From: Arthrobacter sp. ISL-65
GTDB taxonomy: Bacteria; Actinomycetota; Actinomycetes; Actinomycetales; Micrococcaceae
DNA: 64,000 bases
NCBI RefSeq assembly: GCF_018613795.1
Contig: NZ_JAGGPN010000012.1
Location: 1-64,000, forward strand
Direction of reading: 5' to 3'
Part shown: positions 36,490 to 45,090 of the stretch, in pieces
Position numbering within the stretch: the stretch's first letter is position 1
Layout of the letters: each line of letters opens with the position of its first letter
The notes under the pieces: generated by a model
The model's input: only the letters and a program-made list of their open reading frames with translations
Database searches by the model: none
Told to the model about the DNA's origin: nothing
Program-made: the position numbers and the translations under genes

Positions 36490-37245
36490 TCAGCCGTACA
36501 TCAGCGAGCCCGGCGTGGTGAGCTTTTCCCCGGTCTCGAGCCAGGTCTTCAGGCCGGAGAGGATCATGGGCCAGCCGCCGTAGAGCTGCTCGTTGGCGCC
36601 TTCGCGGAGCTGGTCGTGCGTGACGGTGAGGTGGCACGAGTCGTCGCCGACCGGCTCGATTTCCCACGTGACGCGGGAGGTGCCCTCAGCCTTGACGTCC
36701 TCGCCCCAGAGCGCGCGCATGGTCTGTACCAGCCGGCGCGGGGGATCGACCTCGAGGTTCTCGCCCTCGCCCAGGAGCGCCCCGGCTTTGGGGTTGCCCA
36801 TCTCGAAACGGGAGCCCGTGGTCCAGTCCGATTTCAGCGTGTTCCCGAACTGGTACTTGCTTCGGATATCGCTGTCCGTGATGGCTTCCCAGAGCCGTTC
36901 CGGAGTGGTCTTGATGTAGATTTCGAAGATCTTTTCCATGGGACTTTCCAATCGGGATTTGAGGTCGCTGAGCGCAGCGGCCCATGGTTCTGCGTATTTG
37001 CTCACCCAGCGGTCGTGGACGAGCCTGATGGGCACCGGATTGAGGAAGTGCAGTTTCTCGCGGCCGCGGCGCCTGGTCACCACGAGGCCCGCCTCTTCCA
37101 GGATTTTAAGGTGCTTCATAACGCCGAATCGGGTGATCTCGAAGTGTGCTTCGAGGGCACTAAGCGTCTGCCCGTCTTCGCTGAAAAGCTGGTCCAGAAG
37201 CTCCCTGCGGATCGGGTCAGCAAGGGCCTTAAACACGGCGTCCAT
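36490..37245 (-). CDS. ArsR-type HTH fused to SRPBCC (AHSA1-like) domain
   Basis: A 251-residue fusion. Residues ~1-85 are an ArsR winged helix ('FKALADPIRRELLDQLFSED', 'ALEAHFEITRFGVMKHLKIL', 'EEAGLVVTRRRGREKLHFLN'). Residues ~105-245 are an AHSA1/SRPBCC ligand-binding fold ('EIYIKTTPERLWEAITDSD', 'VDPPRRLVQTMRALW', 'GWPMILSGLKTWLETG'). In many bacteria these are two adjacent genes; here they are one chain, suggesting a regulator that binds its own small ligand. I place the start at ATG 37245, since a -10 box ends 7 nt upstream and no Shine-Dalgarno exists; the ATG 30 bp upstream falls within the promoter. Confidence 0.8.
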   Translation of the reverse strand: MDAVFKALADPIRRELLDQLFSEDGQTLSALEAHFEITRFGVMKHLKILEEAGLVVTRRRGREKLHFLNPVPIRLVHDRWVSKYAEPWAAALSDLKSRLESPMEKIFEIYIKTTPERLWEAITDSDIRSKYQFGNTLKSDWTTGSRFEMGNPKAGALLGEGENLEVDPPRRLVQTMRALWGEDVKAEGTSRVTWEIEPVGDDSCHLTVTHDQLREGANEQLYGGWPMILSGLKTWLETGEKLTTPGSLMYG

Positions 37246-37252
37246 AGGATTT

Positions 37253-37282
37253 AGAATAGGTGACCATTTGGTCACATGTCAA
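37253..37282 (-). promoter_or_regulatory. Promoter with embedded palindrome, leaderless ArsR-SRPBCC gene
   Basis: On the minus strand: -35 TTGACA (37282-37277), an 18-nt spacer, and -10 TATTCT (37258-37253), then 7 nt to the ATG. The spacer holds gtgacca-nn-tggtcac (37260-37275), a perfect 7-bp inverted repeat, exactly where an ArsR dimer would block RNA polymerase. Autoregulation is inferred. Confidence 0.7.
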
Positions 37283-37375
37283 TGGTCCGTCGGGTCCCTG
37301 ATTGGGAGGGAGGGAGCTCGGGGGTAGGGGAGGCGGACGGGCGGCAAGGGCAAAACGGGCCGGAGCGCGACGGCG

Positions 37376-39181
37376 TCACTCCGCCAGCGTCAGGAGCTTC
37401 CCCTCCGTCACGGCCTGGCGGGAGAGCGTTTTGTAGCCCTCCTGCTCGAAGAGCACGGTGATCACGTCCTCCTCGTGCCGCATGATGATGCCCGCGCCCC
37501 ACTCCTTGTGCACCACGGATGCCTGGAGCGGGAATGATTCCCCGCCCGCGGCGGCTGCGGCGCCGTCGTCGTAGTCCTCCTCGTACGCAGAACCGTCGGC
37601 GCAGTTGTCGCAGTTGCCGCAGGGTTCGGGGAGGTCCTCGCCGAAGTAGCCCAGCAGGAACTGGCGCCGGCAGGCGTCCGTTTCCGCGTAACCGCGCGCC
37701 ATCTCGATGCGCGAGCGGTCCACGCGCTGGCGTGCTTCGGCGAGTTCGACGGCGTGTTCCACCACCTTGGGCAGCTTGGCGTCAGTGTCCAGCCGGATGC
37801 CCCGCTTGAGGGCCTTCACGGAGCGGGTCTCCTGCAGTTCGTTGAGCAGTCCGGTGAGCCGGCGGGTGGGGATGCCGGTCTGCTCGGCGAGCGACTTCTG
37901 GGTGACCGGGCCGTCGGCGGCCTGCAGGGCGGTGAGGACGGCGAGCAGCGACTCCTCGTCCGGCTTGTGGGTGCCGAAGAACTTGCGCAGGCCCAGGTCC
38001 TCGGGCCGGTAGTGCAGGACGGCGGAGGCAGGCTGCCCGTCGCGGCCCGAGCGGCCGATCTCCTGGTAGTAGGCGTCGAGGGACTCGGGGATGTCGGCGT
38101 GGATCACGAAGCGGACGTTGGGCTTGTCGATGCCCATGCCGAACGCGGTGGTCGCCACCACCACGTCGAGTTCGTCGTCGAGGAACTGTTCGTGGACCTC
38201 GTCCCGCTCGCTCTGCTTCCGGCCGGCGTGGTACGCCGCGGCGCGCAGCCCGTGCTCGGCGAGTTCGGCCGCGTAGGTCTCGGTGTCCTTGCGGGTGGCG
38301 GCGTAGAGCAGCCCCGGACCCTTCAGCTCGGCCACCTGCGCCACGACCGCGCGCCGCTTGTCCCGGTCCTCGAGGTGCCGGACGACGTCGAGCCGGATGT
38401 TGGGCCGGTCGAAGCCGTGGACCAGCACCAGCGGGTCTTTCATGCGCAGGCGCTGCTGGATCTCATCACGCACCGGGGGAGAGGCGGTGGCGGTGAGGGC
38501 GGCGACGGGCGGACTGCCCAGCTGCGCGCGGACCTCGCCGAGGCGCAGGTAGTCGGGGCGGAAGTCGTGCCCCCAGGAGGAGACACAGTGGGCCTCATCC
38601 ACCACGAACAGCGAGACGTCCATGGCGGCCAGTCGCTCCACGGTCTCGGTCTTGGCCAGCTGCTCGGGAGCCAGAAAGAGGAACGCGGCCTCGCCGCGCT
38701 CGGCGGCTTCCCATGCGGCCTCCACCTCCGAATCCTTCCGGCCGGAGTTGATGGCCACCGCGGACGCCCCGCCCAGGTCCTCCAGCAGGCCGTCCAGTTG
38801 GTCCTCCTGCAGCGCAATCAACGGGGAAACGACGACGGCGGGACCGCGCCTTGCGCTGTCGGCCGCGGTGGCATCGGGGTGCTTGGCGGGCTGGTCGCCG
38901 TCGAGCGCCGCGCCGTCTTCGTGCCCACCGTGGATGAACAGGGCGGACACCTGGTAAATGGCGGACTTGCCATATCCGGTGGGCATGACGGCGAGGACGT
39001 CACGGCCCTGGACCAGCGCGCGCATGCCGGCAAGCTGGCCGTCCCTAAGGTGGGGGAGTCCGAAAGTGCCGGCGGCGAGCTGGCGGAGGCCGGCGTCGGG
39101 ATCTGTGCTGATGTCAGCCATGGACGCGGCATCTGCGTCGGCTGCGGGGCTGGTGGCTGTGGGGGCGAGGGCTTCGGTCAT
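37376..39181 (-). CDS. recQ: RecQ-family ATP-dependent DNA helicase
   Basis: A 601-residue 3'-5' helicase. The motifs run in order: motif 0/I 'HLRDGQLAGMRAL' and 'VMPTGYGKSAIYQVS' (about 45-75), II 'LFVVDEAHCVSSWGHDFRPD' (about 185), 'ALTATASPPVRDEI', IV-VI 'VVATTAFGMGIDKPNVRFVIH' region and 'QEIGRSGRDGQPA'. The zinc-binding cysteines are in 'CRRQFLLGYFGEDLPEPCGN' and 'CDNC' (about 540). The C-terminus ('HKEWGAGIIMRHEEDVITVLF') is a small beta module in place of an HRDC domain. ATG 39181 follows 'ggag' and precedes the first conserved segment by about 30 residues; an in-frame ATG 126 bp upstream is less likely. Confidence 0.9.
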   Translation of the reverse strand: MTEALAPTATSPAADADAASMADISTDPDAGLRQLAAGTFGLPHLRDGQLAGMRALVQGRDVLAVMPTGYGKSAIYQVSALFIHGGHEDGAALDGDQPAKHPDATAADSARRGPAVVVSPLIALQEDQLDGLLEDLGGASAVAINSGRKDSEVEAAWEAAERGEAAFLFLAPEQLAKTETVERLAAMDVSLFVVDEAHCVSSWGHDFRPDYLRLGEVRAQLGSPPVAALTATASPPVRDEIQQRLRMKDPLVLVHGFDRPNIRLDVVRHLEDRDKRRAVVAQVAELKGPGLLYAATRKDTETYAAELAEHGLRAAAYHAGRKQSERDEVHEQFLDDELDVVVATTAFGMGIDKPNVRFVIHADIPESLDAYYQEIGRSGRDGQPASAVLHYRPEDLGLRKFFGTHKPDEESLLAVLTALQAADGPVTQKSLAEQTGIPTRRLTGLLNELQETRSVKALKRGIRLDTDAKLPKVVEHAVELAEARQRVDRSRIEMARGYAETDACRRQFLLGYFGEDLPEPCGNCDNCADGSAYEEDYDDGAAAAAGGESFPLQASVVHKEWGAGIIMRHEEDVITVLFEQEGYKTLSRQAVTEGKLLTLAE

Positions 39182-39349
39182 GGTGGCGGCTCCGTACGGG
39201 CGTTTCCAAGGCCGGGTGTCTTCAGCCGTGGAACCTACCCTAGTGCGAGGCAGGCCAGACGTCATGTCCCACATAGCGCAGGGGCATCTGCGGACCGGAC
39301 CCGTCACGCGACGGACCCGGCCACGCCGCGGGGTCAGCCGGTCAGCTGG

Positions 39350-39655
39350 TCAGAGCGAGCGGACCCTTCGGACCCCAGCCCCTCGGTCCGCGGCCGGGAA
39401 TCGCGTGTGGGAGTGGATTCTCACGGTTGCGTGGGCTGCCCTGGACTTGGGGATGATGAGCTCCCCGTGGCCGCCGCGGCTCATGTCGCGGATGAGGCCG
39501 GTCCCGGCGATCTCCCTGGTCCAGGAAATCCCTGCGACGGCAGCCTCTTTGGTGGGGTACTTCACTGAGACGGCCACCAGACCGCCCGCCCCGTCCAGAA
39601 GCCTGACGCGGAAGCCGCCGTCTGGAGCATCGATGATTTCAAAGTAGCCGGCCAT
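39350..39655 (-). CDS. DUF1508 (YegP-like) protein
   Basis: A 101-residue protein. Residues 1-48 ('MAGYFEIIDAPDGGFRVRLL', 'GLVAVSVKYPTKEAAVAGI') match one DUF1508/YegP repeat, a small beta-rich module of unknown function. The remainder ('SWTREIAGTGLIRDMSRG...') is a less conserved extension, and the last ~25 residues are Arg-rich, perhaps because an earlier stop was lost. 'gaagggg' lies 6 nt before the ATG. Confidence 0.65.
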   Translation of the reverse strand: MAGYFEIIDAPDGGFRVRLLDGAGGLVAVSVKYPTKEAAVAGISWTREIAGTGLIRDMSRGGHGELIIPKSRAAHATVRIHSHTRFPAADRGAGVRRVRSL

Positions 39656-39838
39656 GACAAACCCCTTCGTTCGTGCACCCTCTTGGCATGTCCCCTAAGC
39701 CTATTTTGGACCTTTCCGGCCCTGAAGGACCGCCCGGTTGAGCGCCGGAATCCGGAAAGCAATTGCCCGTTGTTGCGCCGAGCGGTGAGTGGGAAGATCT
39801 AGCTGCCAAATACGGCCACAACCTCAAAGGAGACGGAG

Positions 39839-40255
39839 ATGGCTGGCGGACAAGGATTGATCAGGCGGTTTTACAACGAGGTGCTGACCGGCGGAAATCT
39901 GGCGCTCATAGACGAGATGGTGGCGGACGACGTCGTCGATCACGAGGAGGGCTTTCCGGGGCAGCCGCCGGGGAAGGAAGGCGTGAGGTTCTACGTGAAC
40001 GCGGTCCGGACCGCATTTCCGGACCTCGCGGTCAAGACCAGCGAGCCGGCGCTCGCCGACGGGGACCTCGAGGCCGCACACGTGACCCTGACGGGAACGC
40101 ACCAAGGCGACTTTGCGGGAGTGGCGGCCACCGGCAATTCGGTGGAATTCTCGGGCATCGACATCATCCGTGTGCAGGACGGCAAGGTGGCAGAACACTG
40201 GGGATCGACGGACACAATGAGCCTGATGCAGCAGATTGGAGCCGTGCCAAAGTAG
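39839..40255 (+). CDS. SnoaL-like ester cyclase family protein
   Basis: A 138-residue protein of the NTF2-like alpha+beta barrel fold. 'LIRRFYNEVLTGGNLALIDEMVADDVVDH' (about 7-35), 'GVRFYVNAVRTAFPDLAVK' (about 48-66) and 'VEFSGIDIIRVQDGKVAEHW' (about 102-121) are typical of SnoaL-like polyketide cyclases. Most bacterial members have no known substrate, so the cyclase label is only a fold assignment. 'aaagga' lies upstream of the ATG, and tandem terminators follow. Confidence 0.78.
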   Translation: MAGGQGLIRRFYNEVLTGGNLALIDEMVADDVVDHEEGFPGQPPGKEGVRFYVNAVRTAFPDLAVKTSEPALADGDLEAAHVTLTGTHQGDFAGVAATGNSVEFSGIDIIRVQDGKVAEHWGSTDTMSLMQQIGAVPK

Positions 40256-40664
40256 GGCCGAATTAGGGACCCGTAAAAACCAAGAAGTACGACGACGGCC
40301 GGCGACGCGCGCCGTCGTCGTGCGTCTTCACGGCGCGTCTTCCGGGACGCGCCGTGGCGTCCCCGTACCCCCTCCCAAAGCCCTGTATCATCCCTTCAGG
40401 GGGCGGTGACGCCAAAGCGTCAAACCGGGGGACAGCAGCAGATGTGCAAGCCATAAAGCCTTAAGCAAACGGGCTTCCTGAAGCCATGTGTCCGCTGTCC
40501 GGCGACGTGTCATTCACCACAGGATTCCGCTCACGCAGCGGTCGTTTTGTAGTGGATCAACCGCTCGACCCAGTCTTCCGCACCTCCCCTCCGCACTGCC
40601 CACCCCTCTTCCTCACTCCGCCACCTCGGCGACCCCTGCCGTCGCCTGCCCTGAAAGGACCGCA
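40256..40664. other. Intergenic region: two terminators and leader of the TM2-protein gene
   Basis: It begins with the two hairpins listed at 40289-40355. The remaining ~300 bp is a leader or promoter region of the TM2 gene. It contains pyrimidine-rich stretches and no convincing promoter boxes except a possible -10 TATCAT at 40386-40391. Confidence 0.4.
40289..40355 (+). terminator. Tandem hairpin terminators
   Basis: First hairpin: acgacgacggc (40289-40299) with gccgtcgtcgt (40311-40321). Second: acggcgcgtc (40330-40339) with gacgcgccgt (40346-40355), loop ttccgg. Both stems are perfect and lie after the SnoaL-like gene. Confidence 0.75.
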
Positions 40665-41747
40665 ATGAGCCACCCTGGCCCAACCCCGCCACCGCCGCCC
40701 TCCGACTACACCACCTACGGCGCGCCGCAGTATGCGAACGGGCAGTTGTTGGACGGGCAGTACGCGGGGCAGGCGTATCCGGGGCAGTACGGGGCTTTCG
40801 CGGGGCAGTACGGGGCGGAACCACAGAAGTCCTTCCTGGTCACCTGGCTGTTCTCGCTGCTCCTTGGCGTACTGGGCGTGGACCGCTTCTACCTCGGCAA
40901 GATCGGCACGGGCATCGCCAAGCTGCTGACGCTCGGTGGCCTGGGCTGGTGGGCGCTCGTGGACCTGATCATCACGCTGGCCGGGAAACAGACGGACAAG
41001 CAGGGGCGACCGCTGGCAGGGTACGCGCAGCACAAGAAGGTGGCCGTTGTGGTCACTGTTGTCTTTTTGGTGGTCAACCTGGTGATTGGCGTGTTCAGCG
41101 GGATTGCTGCCGCTGCCGTTGTCCGGCAGGCCTCCACCCCGCCGATCGTCACCGCCGCTCCTGTGACGTCGGAGAGCGCCGCCTCGGACCCCTCGGCGGA
41201 TCCGGCGAGCACCGGGGAAGCAGCTGCAGGGGGAGACCGGCCGCACCTGGCGGCGCAGACGCTGACGGGTACCGGCGACGACGTCAAGACGGTGGACCTC
41301 AAGGGCGTCCCCGCCGTGGTGACGTTCACGTGCAAGGCCTGCAGCGGCAACACGGTCCTGGAAACCAACGGACATGAGATGCTCCTGGTCAACGCCGTTG
41401 GCGCGTACGCAGGATCGCACCTCGTGGACACCAGCACCGCTGCCACCACCGAGTTCGCCATCAGCGCCGACTCCGCGTGGACGCTAAAGATCGAGGACAT
41501 CGACAGCGTTCCCGCCTCAACCGACAAGGCGAGCGGCCACGGCGACATGGTTCTCTACTGGGATGCGCTTAGCGACAAGGCTGCGGTCACCAACAAGGGT
41601 GAAGGCAACTTCGTGGTGCAGGGCTTCGGCAGCGAGGTTCCCGAGCTCGCAGTCAACAAGATCGGCGACTACAGCGGCACCGTGAAGCTCACACCCGGCT
41701 TCGTCCAGGTCAACTCCGACGGCGACTGGACCATCGCCGCGAAGTAG
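40665..41747 (+). CDS. TM2 domain-containing membrane protein
   Basis: A 360-residue protein. A Pro/Tyr/Gly/Gln-rich N-terminus ('YANGQLLDGQYAGQAYPGQ' repeats, about 15-48) precedes a TM2 domain: 'KSFLVTWLFSLLLGVLGVDR' (about 52-71), 'FYLGKIGTGIAKLLTLGG' and 'WWALVDLII'. A third hydrophobic helix ('VAVVVTVVFLVVNLVIGVFSG', read in two parts) follows at about 126-146. The last ~200 residues are an extracytoplasmic domain with 'CKACSG' that I do not recognise. ATG 40665 follows 'aaagga'. A textbook terminator follows. Confidence 0.8.
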   Translation: MSHPGPTPPPPPSDYTTYGAPQYANGQLLDGQYAGQAYPGQYGAFAGQYGAEPQKSFLVTWLFSLLLGVLGVDRFYLGKIGTGIAKLLTLGGLGWWALVDLIITLAGKQTDKQGRPLAGYAQHKKVAVVVTVVFLVVNLVIGVFSGIAAAAVVRQASTPPIVTAAPVTSESAASDPSADPASTGEAAAGGDRPHLAAQTLTGTGDDVKTVDLKGVPAVVTFTCKACSGNTVLETNGHEMLLVNAVGAYAGSHLVDTSTAATTEFAISADSAWTLKIEDIDSVPASTDKASGHGDMVLYWDALSDKAAVTNKGEGNFVVQGFGSEVPELAVNKIGDYSGTVKLTPGFVQVNSDGDWTIAAK

Positions 41748-41764
41748 CGTTCCGCCTCGCAACC

Positions 41765-41815
41765 AAAAGGCCCCGCGGGACCTGGCACTTGTGCCTGGTC
41801 CGGCGGGGCCTTTTT
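41765..41815 (+). terminator. Intrinsic terminator with U-tract
   Basis: aaaaggccccgc pairs with ggcggggcctttt, enclosing a second gacctggca/tgcctggtc hairpin, followed by ttttt at 41811-41815. Confidence 0.9.
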
Positions 41816-41852
41816 GCATCCGCTGGCTAAGCCTGTTTCGAAGCGCCTGCCG

Positions 41853-41873
41853 CTGGTTGAGCCTGTCGAAACC
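41853..41873. repeat. REP-like repeat
   Basis: ctggttgagcctgtcgaaac (41853-41872) belongs to the dispersed family also found at 17441 and 45091. A degenerate copy begins at 41823. Confidence 0.6.
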
Positions 41874-41922
41874 TGTGGCGGCGTCGTAGCGCTAAATGGC
41901 ACACCTCGGCGCCAGTTAGCTG

Positions 41923-42801
41923 TTAGCCGATAGCTCGCGTGTTGGGCGCGGTGGGACTCTTGATCCAGGAGGAGAGGATGCGGAATTTCTCGTGGGTCGC
42001 GGATCCGGGTTCCGCAGACCAGATAATCAGTGTCTGATCGGGAAAACCGACCCGCTGAAATGCGTCCCAGTCGATGGTGAAGTCGCCGTGTTCAGGGTGG
42101 CGGATCGTTTTGGTCCCGAAATCCTGCCTAGCGACATTTCGGGCTGCCCACCACCTGCGAAATTGCGGGCTGGAAAGTGAAAGTTCTCCAACGATGGCCG
42201 CGAGCCTGGGATCGGTGGGGTTATCAACGGCCTGCATCCGCAGGAGGGCCACGTTCGTGCGGGCCATTGATTCCCAATCCTCGTAGTAGTCCTTCATTCG
42301 CGGATCAGTGAAGGTCATGCGGATGAAGTTGCGTTCGTGCGGCGGCAGTTTGTCGATGTCCAGGAGCACGGCGGCGGCCAGCGGGTTCCAGGCGAGGATG
42401 TCGAAGTATTTGCCGACGACGAACGCTGGACTGTCCGTCAGCTGATCCAGGAGCCGCTGGACCTGGGGCCGGACCGGGTTGGTGCGGCGTTGGACCGGCG
42501 CCGCACGATCGGCTTGCTGCGCCAGGCCTTGAACGTAGGCCCGCTGATCTGGGGTGAGGCGCAGCGTATCGGCAATGGCTTCGAGAACAGGCTCTGAGGG
42601 CGCGAGACGGCCCTGTTCGATACGGGTGTAGTAGTCGTGGCTGATCGCGGTCTGGGCCGCGACTTCTTCGCGCCGCAGGCCGGACACGCGTCGGGTACCA
42701 GGATCGCCGGGGTCGAGCCCGATGTCGGCAGGGTTCAGTTCGCTGCGGCGAGCTTTCAGGAACTGCCCCAGCTCTTCCAGGTGCGGGTTTTTCACGCTCA
42801 C
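41923..42801 (-). CDS. XRE-type regulator with MmyB-like ligand-binding domain
   Basis: A 292-residue regulator. An N-terminal helix-turn-helix covers about 10-90 ('LGQFLKARRSELNPADIGLD', 'RREEVAAQTAISHDYYTRIE', 'QGRLAPSEPVLEAIADTLRL'). The MmyB-like PAS-type domain follows, with 'VGKYFDILAWNPLAAAVL' and 'FDILAWN' as hallmark and 'HPEHGDFTIDWDAF' near 235. Family members often control an adjacent oxidoreductase or hydrolase gene; the alpha/beta hydrolase 92 bp upstream on the same strand is the obvious candidate partner. The start is GTG 42801, with a second GTG two codons later. Confidence 0.82.
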   Translation of the reverse strand: MSVKNPHLEELGQFLKARRSELNPADIGLDPGDPGTRRVSGLRREEVAAQTAISHDYYTRIEQGRLAPSEPVLEAIADTLRLTPDQRAYVQGLAQQADRAAPVQRRTNPVRPQVQRLLDQLTDSPAFVVGKYFDILAWNPLAAAVLLDIDKLPPHERNFIRMTFTDPRMKDYYEDWESMARTNVALLRMQAVDNPTDPRLAAIVGELSLSSPQFRRWWAARNVARQDFGTKTIRHPEHGDFTIDWDAFQRVGFPDQTLIIWSAEPGSATHEKFRILSSWIKSPTAPNTRAIG

Positions 42802-42821
42802 GTCTCTCGCTGCGGGTGGAG

Positions 42822-42863
42822 GGTGTTGCGCCCGGGACGTGTAAGCGTCCTGGGCGCAACACC
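42822..42863 (-). terminator. 18-bp stem hairpin between hydrolase and MmyB regulator genes
   Basis: ggtgttgcgcccgggacg pairs with cgtcctgggcgcaacacc (one g/t wobble) around the loop tgtaag. It lies 31 bp after the hydrolase stop on the minus strand and would insulate the regulator gene. Confidence 0.8.
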
Positions 42864-42893
42864 TGGTTGCGGATCAGGCCGACACCAAAGGTG

Positions 42894-43817
42894 TCAGGCA
42901 GCCACTTCCTGCACAAGATGCGTGCGGAAGAAGCGGGCCACGTTCGCGACGGCATTATCCATCTGTGCCGGGGTGTCGTAGTAGTCGTAGTGGTTCCCGT
43001 CGGACCATACGAGTTCCTTCTCACCCTGCACGGCCTCGTGGAGTGCCTTGGCGTTCTCGGGCAACGCGGACTCGTCGGAGTGGACAACGATCGTCGGGGT
43101 GGTGACCTTTGAGGCCTCGCTCAGCGCGTCGAAGGAGAGCCAGTTTTCCCATGAGGCGACGTCGAGCTGGTTCGTGTACTCGGGAACGGCGCCGCGGGCC
43201 GGGTTGTCGTAGTAGTCGAAGACGCCCTCGAATGGGATGTAGTTTGCCGCTTCCGGGTCGGTCTCGCTGTAGACAGTGATGAGGGTCTGTTCGCCTGTCT
43301 CCGCGTAGTTCTTCCTCGCCGCAGCTGCCTGCTCCTTGCGGGTGGCCATGCCCTCTTCACCGTAGGTGGCAGTGAAGACTGCCTCGTTGACGAGGAAGCC
43401 GGCGATGGTCGCCAGGCCCTTAACCCGCTCGTCCTTGGCCGCGAGGTAGACCGCGTTGCTGGCCGAAGTGCAGACACCAACCATGCCCACAGCATCCACG
43501 TAGGGCAGCCCGGTGAGGTACGTGACGGCGGCCTGAAGGTCATCCAGTTTCTCGGCGGGTGATTCGAGCTGCCGCGGTTCGCCCGTGCTCTGGCCATAGT
43601 GCGCGTAGTCGAACGTGAGGGCCACAAAGCCCTGCTCAGCGAATTTCTGTGCGTAGGTCCCCGCCATCATCTCCTTGACCGAGCTAAACGAACCCTGAAC
43701 GATCACGGCCTGATAGTGGCCGTTCTCGTCGAAGTTCTCGGGGGTAAAGAGGTCTCCCGCGAGGGTCGAGCCGTCACGGTGGAAATTGATGGTGTGCTTC
43801 AACGTATGTTCCTTCAT
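42894..43817 (-). CDS. Alpha/beta hydrolase with apparent Cys nucleophile
   Basis: A 307-residue alpha/beta hydrolase. The oxyanion region is 'AVIVQGSFSSVKEMMAGTYA' (about 36-55), then 'GFVALTFDYAHYGQSTGE'. The nucleophile elbow reads 'GMVGVCTSASNAV' (about 110-122), so the expected GxSxG serine is a cysteine (G-x-C-x-S), as in dienelactone hydrolases. The acid and His are probably in 'IVVHSDESALPENA' (about 240) and 'WSDGNHYDYYDTP' (His about 279). The substrate is unknown. ATG 43817 begins the conserved part ('MKEHTLKHTINFHRDGSTLA'). Confidence 0.75.
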   Translation of the reverse strand: MKEHTLKHTINFHRDGSTLAGDLFTPENFDENGHYQAVIVQGSFSSVKEMMAGTYAQKFAEQGFVALTFDYAHYGQSTGEPRQLESPAEKLDDLQAAVTYLTGLPYVDAVGMVGVCTSASNAVYLAAKDERVKGLATIAGFLVNEAVFTATYGEEGMATRKEQAAAARKNYAETGEQTLITVYSETDPEAANYIPFEGVFDYYDNPARGAVPEYTNQLDVASWENWLSFDALSEASKVTTPTIVVHSDESALPENAKALHEAVQGEKELVWSDGNHYDYYDTPAQMDNAVANVARFFRTHLVQEVAA

Positions 43818-44268
43818 TGGTGGTGTTTCCCCGCGATACCCAGAGCATTGCCGGTGAAACCTACAAGTCGCCAGGCCGGCGCCTCTGTCTCTGCGGGTGC
43901 GGCTCGTGGCCACATATCCAGACTGCCTCGACACTTACGGGCCCACAATGGGAAAGAATTTTCCTAGGCAAGACAACCCTGGCCGGCCGACCGAACGGCC
44001 GTTCCACGAACCGGCAGGCCAACTCATGCAACTGGTAACGGGCCCGCCCGGATCGTGAGGCAGCCATGTTTGGATCTTTCGTCTCTGCGGGTAGTCGCCT
44101 GGTTGGCTTACCTTAGCCGTGGCAGGCTCCGCGTCCGGCCGAGCCGGTGTTTTGGCGGGCAAGGTGGCCGCGGCCGAATCCAAGGGCGAGGACTAACATG
44201 GCCGTTGCCAGGTGCAGCCAGTAACTCGTGCCGACCTGGATGAAGGAGAATCGCCCGCGGCGGTGCGT
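43818..44268. other. 451-bp gap with a possible membrane-protein remnant
   Basis: No complete gene is visible. On the minus strand 44256-44113 encodes, without a start, a stretch including 'FSFIQVGTSYWLHLATAMLV' and 'LALGFGRGHL', which resembles a transmembrane helix of a lost gene and continues in the same frame past the upstream dehalogenase stop. The rest is promoter space for the hydrolase gene. Confidence 0.3.
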
Positions 44269-44952
44269 TCAACCCGCGGTGTTGGCCAGCGCGCCAGCCA
44301 GGTCCCGCAGCGACGCCACCGTGTAGTCCGGTTCAGTGAAGTACGCCGGGTAGGGCGCGCCCGAGCGGTTGATCCAGGCAGTCCCGAGCCCGGCCCGCGC
44401 GGCGCCGTGGATGTCCCATGGGTGGACGGCAACCAGGAGCAGTCGCTCCGGATCGAAGCCGCAGGCTGCCGCGGCATAGTCGTAAGCCGCGCGGTCGGGC
44501 TTCCACGCGGGGGCGTCCTCGACGGACAGCAGACGGTCGAAGCTGTCCCCGATTCCGGCGGTGGTGAAGAGCTTTTCCGCGACGCTGGTGGAACCGTTGG
44601 TCAGCGTCACCAGCCGGTACCCGGCAGCCTTCAGCGCGGACACGCCTTCCGGCACGTCCGGATGGAGTCCCAGGCCGGCCATGCCTTGCATGATGTGGTC
44701 GACGGCGGCATCCGTCCCCATGTTCAGGTCCAAGCCGACGAGCAACCCGCGCAGCGCTTCGGCCCCGATTTCGGCGAACGCCCTATTGTCGCCGGCCGCT
44801 GTGAGCGCGAAGCCGTCACGGAGTAGGGCGGCGAACCACAGCTTGGCGAGCGACCCCGGTGCGCCGGTTTCGGCGAATTTATCGGCCAGCGGAGACATGT
44901 CGGACAGGGTTTCGTTGACGTCGAAGACGACGACGGAGGGTTGGGTCGGCAC
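44269..44952 (-). CDS. Haloacid dehalogenase type II (HAD superfamily)
   Basis: A 227-residue HAD phosphatase-fold protein. The nucleophile Asp is in 'VVFDVNETLSD' (about 8-18), motif II in 'LVTLTNGSTSVAEKLF' (Thr/Asn, about 110), the catalytic Lys in 'AWKPDRAAYDYA' (about 142) and the acidic pair region in 'AVHPWDIHGAARAGLGTAWI' (about 164-183). The family hydrolyses 2-haloalkanoates or phosphate esters; dehalogenase activity is not proven. GTG 44952 is chosen because 'agaaggag' lies 7 nt upstream, whereas the ATG 30 bp earlier would encode an Arg-rich tail and sits before the ribosome site. Confidence 0.8.
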   Translation of the reverse strand: MPTQPSVVVFDVNETLSDMSPLADKFAETGAPGSLAKLWFAALLRDGFALTAAGDNRAFAEIGAEALRGLLVGLDLNMGTDAAVDHIMQGMAGLGLHPDVPEGVSALKAAGYRLVTLTNGSTSVAEKLFTTAGIGDSFDRLLSVEDAPAWKPDRAAYDYAAAACGFDPERLLLVAVHPWDIHGAARAGLGTAWINRSGAPYPAYFTEPDYTVASLRDLAGALANTAG

Positions 44953-45050
44953 GGAGCGGCTCCTTCTGCGGCGGCTGGTCATGCCCAGTCTTTCGCTCCG
45001 GAAGTTTCGGTGCTAGTGGCCCATGGACTTTGGTTTGGAAAGTGAACAGC

Positions 45051-45074
45051 GGGCCGCCCCGAAAGGGACGGCCC
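45051..45074 (-). terminator. GAAA-loop hairpin, terminator of the GDPD gene
   Basis: gggccgcccc and gggacggccc pair with one mismatch around a GAAA tetraloop. Its 22 nt from 45060 match those from 3662 except at one base. It lies 105 bp beyond the GDPD stop. Confidence 0.6.
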
Positions 45075-45090
45075 GGCGTCGTGCTTCTGG

